A stretch of 5,337 bases of DNA, taken from assembly GCA_913061025.1 (NCBI GenBank), contig CAJXUJ010000094.1:1-5337 (forward strand), in the 5' to 3' direction. The stretch comes from an uncultured Actinomycetes bacterium. GTDB lineage: Bacteria; Actinomycetota; Actinomycetes; S36-B12. Below the pieces are notes generated by a model that was given only the letters and a program-made list of their open reading frames with translations, was not told the DNA's origin and did not search any database. Shown in pieces: positions 1 through 5,337 of this stretch. The position numbers and the translations under genes are program-made. Numbering within the stretch: position 1 is the first letter of the stretch; the number at the start of each line of letters is the position of its first letter.

Positions 1-1752
1 GCACCGATGGGCATGAGCGATGAGATGACCGTGTGGTCGTCCACGCAGATCCCCCACGTCCTGCGCGTGCTCATGGCGCTGGTCACCGGGATTCCGGAGA
101 ACAACCTGCGCATCGTGGCCCCGGACGTCGGTGGAGGCTTCGGTGGAAAGCTCCAGTTGTATCGGGAGGAAGTCCTCGTCACCCAGATCGCACGCAAGCT
201 CGGTCGTCCGGTGAAGTGGACCGAATCGCGCAGCGAGGACATGGTCTCGACCCATCACGGCCGCGACCAGATCCAGGACATCGAGATTGCAGCCACCAAG
301 GACGGCAAGATCCTCGGCCTGCAGGTCGACCTCATCGCCAACATGGGCGCCTACCTGCAGATCATCACTCCGGGAATCCCGCTGCTGGGCATGTTCATGT
401 ACCCGGCCATCTACAAGATGGACGCGTACGACTTCAAGTGCACCGGCGTCTTCACCAACACCACCCCCACGGATGCCTACCGTGGAGCCGGTCGCCCGGA
501 GGCCACGTACGCGATCGAGCGCATCATCGATGAGCTCGCCGCGGAACTCGGCATGGATCCGATGGATCTTCGCGAGAAGAACTGGATCAAGCACGAGGAG
601 TTCCCGTACACGACCGTTGCTGGTCTCACCTATGACACCGGCAACTACGAAGCCGCAACCGCCAAGGCGATGGAACTGTTCGGCATGGATGAACTCCGCG
701 CTGAACAGCAGCGTCGTCGGGAATCAGGCGATCCGGTTCAACTGGGCATCGGCATCTCGACCTTCACCGAGATGTGCGGCCTGGCTCCGTCCCGGACGCT
801 GGGTGCGCTCAAGTACGTGGCCGGTGGCTGGGAACACGCCACCATCCGCATGCTGCCCACCGGCAAGGTCGAACTCATCACCGGAACGTCGCCGCACGGA
901 CAAGGCCACGAGACGGCGTGGAGCCAGATCGCGGCCAGCATCCTCGGCATCGGTGTGGACGACATCGAGGTTGTGCACGGCGATACCGGTCGCGCGCCTT
1001 ACGGCATGGACACCTACGGATCGCGTTCGCTCGCGGTGGGTGGCCAGGCCATCAAGAAGGCTGCCGACAACCTGATCGAGAAGGCACGCATCATCGCCGC
1101 GCATCAACTCGAGTGCTCCCCCAGCGATCTCGAGTTCGCCGACGGTCAGTTCACGGTCAAGGGCGATCCGGAGAAGGCACAGCCACTCGCGGCGGTTGCC
1201 TTCGAAGCGTTCACCGCACACAACCTCCCCGACGGCGTCGAGCCGACACTGCAGGGCGAGGCCACCGTCGATCCGGAGGACTTCTCCTACCCGCACGGCA
1301 CGCACCTTGCGGCAATGGAAGTCGACACCGAGACCGGCAAGGTCACACTGCGCAAGTACGTGTGCGTCGACGACGTCGGCGTTCAAGTGAACCCGATGAT
1401 CGTCGAAGGCCAGGTTCACGGCGGCCTTGCTCAGGGAATCGCGCAGGCCCTGTACGAAGGCGCCTTCTACGACGAGGACGGACAGCCGCAGAACGCGAAC
1501 CTGTCCACCTACCTCATCCCGAGTGCGGCGGATCTACCGTCGTTCGTCACCGACCACACGGTCACTCCCTCGACGACCCACCCGCTGGGAACAAAGGGCG
1601 TTGGTGAGGCAGGAGCGATCGCATCGACACCGGCCATCATTAACGGCATCGTCGATGCACTTCGTCCGATGGGTGTCACCGACGTTGCGATGCCGGCGAC
1701 ACCGATGACCGTCTGGAAAACCATCCAGGCAGCGAAGGGAGGCCAGGCATGA
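1..1752 (+). CDS. Molybdenum hydroxylase large (molybdopterin-binding) subunit, form II CoxL-like; 5'-truncated by window edge
   Basis: This is the catalytic Mo-cofactor subunit of a xanthine oxidase-family hydroxylase, which oxidises its substrate with water-derived oxygen and passes electrons through [2Fe-2S] and FAD subunits. The frame is open from the first base, and 583 codons are present. Full-length relatives have about 780-810 residues, so roughly 210-230 N-terminal residues are missing; the ATG at 7 is internal. Counting from the first codon, visible motifs are an STQ with the conserved Mo-site Gln (residue 16, codon 46-48), GGGFGGK (130-150), the active-site loop AYRGAGR (475-495), GQGHETA (898-918), and KGVGEAG with the catalytic base Glu536 (codon 1606-1608). 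AYRGAGR defines the form II CoxL group. The Cys that holds copper in true CO dehydrogenase (AYRCSFR) is Gly here, and GGK is followed by Leu rather than the Glu of xanthine dehydrogenases. CO or xanthine is therefore not a safe substrate assignment. The TGA stop overlaps the next start. The family is certain; the substrate is unknown. Confidence 0.93.
   Translation, partial: APMGMSDEMTVWSSTQIPHVLRVLMALVTGIPENNLRIVAPDVGGGFGGKLQLYREEVLVTQIARKLGRPVKWTESRSEDMVSTHHGRDQIQDIEIAATKDGKILGLQVDLIANMGAYLQIITPGIPLLGMFMYPAIYKMDAYDFKCTGVFTNTTPTDAYRGAGRPEATYAIERIIDELAAELGMDPMDLREKNWIKHEEFPYTTVAGLTYDTGNYEAATAKAMELFGMDELRAEQQRRRESGDPVQLGIGISTFTEMCGLAPSRTLGALKYVAGGWEHATIRMLPTGKVELITGTSPHGQGHETAWSQIAASILGIGVDDIEVVHGDTGRAPYGMDTYGSRSLAVGGQAIKKAADNLIEKARIIAAHQLECSPSDLEFADGQFTVKGDPEKAQPLAAVAFEAFTAHNLPDGVEPTLQGEATVDPEDFSYPHGTHLAAMEVDTETGKVTLRKYVCVDDVGVQVNPMIVEGQVHGGLAQGIAQALYEGAFYDEDGQPQNANLSTYLIPSAADLPSFVTDHTVTPSTTHPLGTKGVGEAGAIASTPAIINGIVDALRPMGVTDVAMPATPMTVWKTIQAAKGGQA
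1735..1742 (+). promoter_or_regulatory. Shine-Dalgarno site for the FAD subunit gene, inside the end of the upstream gene
   Basis: AAGGGAGG lies 6 nt before the ATG at 1749 and within the last codons of the large-subunit gene. Together with the ATGA overlap it fixes the start of the FAD subunit and suggests translational coupling, which would help equal production of two partner subunits. Confidence 0.75.
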
Positions 1753-2600
1753 TTCCCGCAACCTTCGGGTACACCAAGGCTTCTACCGTCGAAGAGGCGT
1801 TATCGGCACTCTCCAGCAGTGACGACGCCAAGATCCTCGGTGGAGGACAGTCGCTCCTACCGGTCCTCCGACTGCGGCTGAACGCGCCCGAACTCGTCGT
1901 CGATTGCTCGGGCATCGACGAGATCAAGGGCATCAGCGACGGTGGAAACACCGTGGTGATCGGCGCTGGAGCTACTCACCACGCGGTGATGAACGATCCG
2001 CTGGTGAAGTCATCGGTTGCGCTCCTCGCGGACGCGACCGAGACGGTGGCCGATCCGCAGATCCGGCACCGTGGAACGGTTGGTGGCGCGCTGGCGCACG
2101 CCGACCCACGGGCGGATCAACCACCGGTGGCGTTGGCGCTCGATGCGGAGTTCACCATCGCCGGACCGGGCGGTCGACGCACGGTGCCGGCGGCGGAGTT
2201 CTTCGCAGGTCCGTTCGAGACGGCCGTTGGCGAGGACGAAATCCTTGTCAGCGTCGCCTTCCCGAAGTACGACGGTTGGGGCACGCACTACGAGAAGTTC
2301 AACCGGACGGCGCAGGCGTGGAGCATCGTCGGTGTCGCGGCCGCGGTCCGAATGGACGGCGGCAAAGTGGCCGAGGCGCGCATCGGACTCACCAACGTCG
2401 GTGGAACCCCGATGCGGGCAAGCAGCGTCGAGCAGGCTCTCGTTGGAGCTAGCACGATAGCTGAGATCGAGGCCGCCTGCGAGAACGCAGCCGACGGCTT
2501 GGAGCCCTTCGCTGATGAAGATGCCGACGTCGAGTTCCGCAAGCACCTCGCCAAGGTGTTGACCAAGCGGGCAGTCGCACAGGCCGCGGGCATCTCGTAA
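1749..2600 (+). CDS. Molybdenum hydroxylase medium (FAD-binding) subunit, CoxM-like
   Basis: This 283-residue protein is the flavin subunit of the same hydroxylase. It takes electrons from the [2Fe-2S] subunit and passes them to the final acceptor, probably in the cytoplasm since no signal peptide is visible. Its length matches CoxM (about 285-290). The N-terminal FAD-binding half has the two standard pyrophosphate-binding motifs: GGGQSLLP (residues 31-38, usually AGGHS or AGGQS) and RGTVGG followed by AHADP (about 108-120). The C-terminal CO-dehydrogenase flavoprotein domain follows, with a YEKFNRTAQAWSIVGVA stretch corresponding to the conserved 'RxxxAxxxV' region. The start is fixed by an AAGGGAGG ribosome site and a 4-bp overlap with the large-subunit gene. 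It is the last gene of the operon, with the terminator 10 bp after its TAA stop. The L-M order is that of form II operons (S-L-M), unlike the M-S-L order of true CO dehydrogenase. Confidence 0.93.
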   Translation: MIPATFGYTKASTVEEALSALSSSDDAKILGGGQSLLPVLRLRLNAPELVVDCSGIDEIKGISDGGNTVVIGAGATHHAVMNDPLVKSSVALLADATETVADPQIRHRGTVGGALAHADPRADQPPVALALDAEFTIAGPGGRRTVPAAEFFAGPFETAVGEDEILVSVAFPKYDGWGTHYEKFNRTAQAWSIVGVAAAVRMDGGKVAEARIGLTNVGGTPMRASSVEQALVGASTIAEIEAACENAADGLEPFADEDADVEFRKHLAKVLTKRAVAQAAGIS

Positions 2601-2603
2601 AAG

Positions 2604-2657
2604 CACGTTACGTAAAGAAGGGGCGGATCGAGTGATCCGCCCCTTCTTTACGTCGTG
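2604..2657. terminator. Bidirectional intrinsic terminator between convergent operons
   Basis: A perfect 20-bp inverted repeat (2610-2629 and 2634-2653) surrounds a 4-nt loop (GAGT). The stem extends by four more pairs (CACG 2604-2607 with CGTG 2654-2657) across a 2-nt TT bulge. The core is GC-rich (GGGGCGGATC), and the outer arms are A-rich on the left and T-rich on the right (CTTCTTTA). The same fold therefore forms on either strand. It lies 3 bp after the FAD-subunit stop and 15 bp after the stop of the opposing GMC gene, so it most likely ends both transcripts. A long U-tail after the stem is absent, as is common in actinobacteria. Confidence 0.9.
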
Positions 2658-2672
2658 ATGTGTAGCCGGTGA

Positions 2673-4391
2673 CTATTTCACGATCGGTAGGCGCAGCGCT
2701 CCGGGTGCATCCTGCGGCACCACCGGATTCTTCGGCGCGACCGCATCAACGGGAACATAGGCCGAACCCACGGGAGGTCGAGCGTCCTGCTCCCCCTTGT
2801 TCGGCCACATCGCCACCGCTCTTTCGGCCTGTGCGGTGATCGTGAGTGACGGATTGACGCCAAGGTTCGCAGTGATAGCCGAGCCGTCCATCACATGCAG
2901 CCCGGGATAGTCGAAGACCCGGTGGTAAGCGTCGATCACACCGCTGTTCGCATCTGCACCGATCACACAGCCTCCGACGAAGTGAGCGGTCAATGCGGCG
3001 TCGAAGTTCTCGAAGACACTCGCACCAGGCACTCCGTTGATCTTGTCCGCGACCCTGCGAACCACATCCTGGGCAACCGGCATGTAGGTGGGCGCTGGGG
3101 TCGAGCGACTCTGATCCGTCGTCAACCGCCAACGACCGAATCTGCCACGCTTGCCGATCAGCGTCAGCGAGTTGTCCACCGGCTGCATGATCAGCGAGAT
3201 GACGGTCCGTTCGGACCAGCGCCGGACATTGAGCAATTGCGCAGCGACACCCGGCTGCTTCGCCAGTTCGCTGAGCCACACCTGCCAGCGGGCCACCCCG
3301 GAACGCGGCTGGGTCAGGACCGATTGGAGGAGTCCCATCGAGTTCGAACCCTTTCCGTACCGAACGGGTTCCACGTGCGTGTTGTCATCCGGATACCAAC
3401 TCGATGTGATGGCCACACCTTTGGTGAAGTCATCACTGGTCGTTGTGGAAGTCCGGGCAACGGCACCGAGGATCGACTCGGAGTTGGTACGCGACAAACG
3501 TCCGAGCGCCTGGGAAAGTCGAGGTAACCGGCCCTCGTCCTTCATTCTGTGCAGCAACTTCTGGGTGTTGTAGGTCCCCGCCGCAAAGATCACGTGCTCG
3601 GCGGTGTACCAGCGCCGGATCCGGTTTCCCAGGGTTCCGGTCGCCTTCGTCTCGATTCGGTAGCCACCATCGGGAAGTGGATCGACACCCACCACCGTTG
3701 TCATCGGGAGAATGTGCGCGCCAGCCAACTCGGCGAGGTGCAGGTAGTTCTTCGGCAGCGTGTTCTTCGCGTTCCAGCGACAACCCGTCATGCACTCACC
3801 GCACTCGATACATCCGGTGCGTGCAGGCCCCTTGCCTCCGAAGTACGGATCGGGCGCGGTGACACCGGGGGTTCCGAAGTACACCCCGACTGGAGTCATC
3901 CGGAAGGTGTGGCCAACACCCATGTCGTCGGCCACCTGCTTCATCACGATGTCCGAGGGCGTCATCGTCGGGTTGTCCTCGATACCCAGCATGCGCCCGG
4001 CTTGGTCGTAGTACGGAGCCAGCTCCGCGGCCCAGTCGGTGATACCGGCCCATTGCGGGTCAGCGAAGAACCGCGATCCCGGTATGTAGAGGGTGTTCGC
4101 ATACACCAGCGATCCGCCACCTACTCCGGCGCCGGCCAGGACCGCGACATCCTTCATCACGTGGAAGCGTTGGATCCCGAACATGCCGAGCATCGGCGCC
4201 CACAGAAACCGGCGCAGATCCCACGAGGTTGAAGCGAAGTCTTCGTCGCGGAAGCGCTTTCCTGCTTCGAAAACCGTGACGCGATACCCCTTTTCGGCCA
4301 GCCTCAGCGCCGAGACGGACCCGCCGAAACCCGACCCGATCACTGCAACGTCGGTGTCGAATACCACCGGGTCGCTCATCGGCGCCGCCAT
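2673..4391 (-). CDS. choD: ChoD-type GMC family FAD oxidoreductase (putative cholesterol oxidase) with a four-cysteine cluster
   Basis: This 572-residue flavoprotein matches the mycobacterial ChoD (Rv3409c) type in length and motifs. It would oxidise an alcohol, with 3-beta-hydroxysteroids proposed for the family. The N-terminus has the FAD Rossmann motif GSGFGG (19-24), with Glu42 for the adenosine ribose. GAGVGGGSLVY (87-97) is the second GMC motif. A GMC_oxred_C domain near the end carries HFVGGCVIG with His470 and GVNPSLTITA with Asn513, the likely catalytic His/Asn pair. Between the halves is C-x2-C-x2-C-x3-C (Cys194, 197, 200, 204), which resembles an iron-sulphur site. No Sec or Tat signal is visible, so the enzyme is probably cytoplasmic, unlike secreted cholesterol oxidases. 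The start at 4391 is preceded by AAGGAGG; Met5 would lie too far from it. It sits 22 bp after an aldehyde dehydrogenase gene, so the two are probably co-transcribed. Family membership is strong; the steroid substrate is inferred by homology only. Confidence 0.9.
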   Translation of the reverse strand: MAAPMSDPVVFDTDVAVIGSGFGGSVSALRLAEKGYRVTVFEAGKRFRDEDFASTSWDLRRFLWAPMLGMFGIQRFHVMKDVAVLAGAGVGGGSLVYANTLYIPGSRFFADPQWAGITDWAAELAPYYDQAGRMLGIEDNPTMTPSDIVMKQVADDMGVGHTFRMTPVGVYFGTPGVTAPDPYFGGKGPARTGCIECGECMTGCRWNAKNTLPKNYLHLAELAGAHILPMTTVVGVDPLPDGGYRIETKATGTLGNRIRRWYTAEHVIFAAGTYNTQKLLHRMKDEGRLPRLSQALGRLSRTNSESILGAVARTSTTTSDDFTKGVAITSSWYPDDNTHVEPVRYGKGSNSMGLLQSVLTQPRSGVARWQVWLSELAKQPGVAAQLLNVRRWSERTVISLIMQPVDNSLTLIGKRGRFGRWRLTTDQSRSTPAPTYMPVAQDVVRRVADKINGVPGASVFENFDAALTAHFVGGCVIGADANSGVIDAYHRVFDYPGLHVMDGSAITANLGVNPSLTITAQAERAVAMWPNKGEQDARPPVGSAYVPVDAVAPKNPVVPQDAPGALRLPIVK

Positions 4392-4395
4392 CGTC

Positions 4396-4402
4396 CCTCC
4401 TT
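4396..4402 (-). promoter_or_regulatory. Shine-Dalgarno site for choD
   Basis: Read on the minus strand, AAGGAGG ends 4 nt before the ATG at 4391-4389. This is slightly close but strong. The alternative Met5 codon (4379-4377) would be 16 nt away, so the upstream ATG is preferred. The site fills most of the 22-bp gap after the upstream gene, leaving no room for a separate promoter there. Confidence 0.7.
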
Positions 4403-4413
4403 GTTCAGGGCCG

Positions 4414-5337
4414 CTACTTCAACCCGAGCCGCTTCATGATGCCCATTGCCTGGGCAAGAGTGTCACCCCAGCGTTCATCAGACCAGCCGAATTGCGGATC
4501 GAATCCCAGCGCACGCTGCGTCGCGATGGTCTGGACCTCGGTGTACTTCAGCATTCCTTCGTCACCATGCCGACGACCGAGCCCGGATGCGCCCATCCCA
4601 CCCATCGGCGCACGCTTGCTCGCCCACGCGGCTGCGTAGCCCTCATTGATGTTGACCGTTCCAGCGCGCAGACGTTTGCCGATCGACTGCGCTGTCCGAA
4701 GATCACGGCTCACCACGGAGGCATTCAGCCCATACTCGGTGTCGTTTGCTCGCGCGATTGCTTCCTCATCCGACCGAACTGGGTAGATCGCCACTACCGG
4801 CCCGAACGTCTCGGTCCGGCACAGCGTCATCGATTCCTCGACTCCGGTCACTATCGTCGGTTCGAAGAAGAACGGACCAATATCCGGTCGGGCCTTCCCA
4901 CCGACGACGACGTCAGCGCCACGTGCCACGGCCTGATCAACATGCTCCGCTACGCGATCAAGCTGCTTTCGCGAAATCAGTGAGCCGATGTCCGAACCCC
5001 AACCCACGCGTGCTGACATGCGCAACGCATCGGTCCGCCGTCTGAACGCCGCAAGGAACTCCTCATAGATCGATTCGTGGACGTAGATCCGCTCCATCGA
5101 GATGCACAACTGACCGGCGTTGGAGAAGCTCCCGCGGGCAGCAATCGACGCCGCAGTCTCCGGATCGGCATCAGCGCGGACGATCATCGCGTTCTTGCCG
5201 CCGAGTTCCATCGAGCACCCGATCAGGCGCTCCCCGCACCGTGCCGCGACCTCCCGCCCCACCGCTGTCGATCCGGTGAACATCACGTAGTCCGAACGAT
5301 CGATCACCATCGGGCCAACCACCGGACCATCACCGGA
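4414..5337 (-). CDS. gabD2: Succinic semialdehyde dehydrogenase, GabD2-type aldehyde dehydrogenase; 5'-truncated by window edge
   Basis: This is the C-terminal 307 residues of an aldehyde dehydrogenase that oxidises an aldehyde, probably succinic semialdehyde, to the acid with NAD(P)+, feeding succinate to central metabolism. The frame stays open to the last base, so the GTG at 5322 is not the start. Relatives have about 520 residues, so some 210-215 are missing. Visible motifs are FTGST of the cofactor fold, ELGGK with the general-base Glu (codon 5208-5206), NAGQLCISMERIYV with the catalytic Cys (codon 5106-5104), and ETFGPV (Glu codon 4812-4810), then the C-terminal APMGGMGASGLGRRHG stretch typical of actinobacterial GabD2 proteins. 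The position two after the catalytic Cys is Ser, whereas E. coli GabD and human SSADH have a second Cys (CVC) there. Residues that choose NAD or NADP lie outside the window. The gene is followed after 22 bp by choD. The aldehyde dehydrogenase fold is certain; the exact substrate is likely but not proven. Confidence 0.88.
   Translation of the reverse strand, partial: SGDGPVVGPMVIDRSDYVMFTGSTAVGREVAARCGERLIGCSMELGGKNAMIVRADADPETAASIAARGSFSNAGQLCISMERIYVHESIYEEFLAAFRRRTDALRMSARVGWGSDIGSLISRKQLDRVAEHVDQAVARGADVVVGGKARPDIGPFFFEPTIVTGVEESMTLCRTETFGPVVAIYPVRSDEEAIARANDTEYGLNASVVSRDLRTAQSIGKRLRAGTVNINEGYAAAWASKRAPMGGMGASGLGRRHGDEGMLKYTEVQTIATQRALGFDPQFGWSDERWGDTLAQAMGIMKRLGLK

Noticed and set aside
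7..9. ATG near the left edge as a possible true start of the large subunit
   Set aside because: The frame continues upstream without a stop, the protein would lack about 200 conserved N-terminal residues, and the nearby conserved Gln (46-48) shows this is mid-protein.
724..1419. Minus-strand open frame (231 codons) antisense to the large-subunit gene
   Set aside because: The plus strand here carries clear molybdopterin-binding motifs in order. The antisense frame shows no family signature and is a by-product of high GC.
774..1607. Plus-strand open frame of 277 codons in another frame of the large-subunit gene
   Set aside because: It is extremely Arg/His/Gly-rich and has no motifs, and it overlaps entirely with a conserved protein in frame 1.
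2010..2606. Minus-strand open frame of 198 codons antisense to the FAD subunit
   Set aside because: The plus strand has both FAD motifs and a proper ribosome site. The antisense frame starts inside the terminator region with no family features.
2610..2653. Inverted repeat as an operator, attachment site or transposon end
   Set aside because: Its position between two convergent stop codons, its 4-nt loop, and the absence of any recombinase or transposase gene or target duplication fit a terminator better.
4377..4379. Met5 as an alternative choD start
   Set aside because: It lies 16 nt from the AAGGAGG site, whereas the ATG at 4391 is 4 nt away. It remains possible but less likely.
4093..4983. 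Long + strand open frame (296 codons) antisense to the choD/aldehyde dehydrogenase junction
   Set aside because: It lies opposite two well-recognised minus-strand genes, has a low-complexity Arg/Pro/Ser-rich composition typical of GC-rich shadow frames, and shows no domain motif.
5320..5322. GTG as a possible start of the aldehyde dehydrogenase
   Set aside because: The frame remains open to 5337 with a family-typical GDGPVVGP stretch, and the N-terminal half of the cofactor domain would be missing.

Overview
This 5.3-kb window is from a high-GC actinobacterium. Gene content and the close match of the central flavoenzyme to the mycobacterial ChoD family suggest a nocardioform or mycolic-acid lineage such as Rhodococcus or a relative. 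That placement rests on remembered family features, not on a search. Coding density is very high, and only two gaps lie between genes (22 bp and 72 bp).

The left half (1-2600, + strand) is the end of a molybdenum hydroxylase operon. It holds the large, molybdopterin-binding subunit (5' end outside the window) followed by the FAD-binding medium subunit, joined by a 4-bp ATGA stop/start overlap. The large subunit has the AYRGAGR loop of 'form II' CoxL-like proteins. It lacks the copper-ligand Cys of true CO dehydrogenase (AYRCSFR) and the purine-recognising Glu of xanthine dehydrogenase, so its substrate is unknown. The L-then-M order fits the S-L-M layout known for form II operons, so the [2Fe-2S] small subunit probably lies just upstream.

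The centre (2601-2672) is a short gap between convergent genes. It holds a perfect 20-bp inverted repeat with a 4-nt loop, almost certainly a shared, bidirectional transcription terminator.

The right half (2673-5337, - strand) carries two genes transcribed leftward and separated by 22 bp: a GabD2-type succinic semialdehyde dehydrogenase (5' end outside the window), then a ChoD-type GMC flavoprotein. Such a pair could work on one pathway (alcohol to aldehyde to acid), but this is inference. The GMC protein carries a CxxCxxCxxxC cluster typical of iron-sulphur proteins, which classical secreted cholesterol oxidases lack. This is the most interesting feature in the window.

No RNA gene, mobile element, CRISPR array or phage element was seen. 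Apart from the unresolved substrates, the region looks like ordinary chromosomal metabolism.
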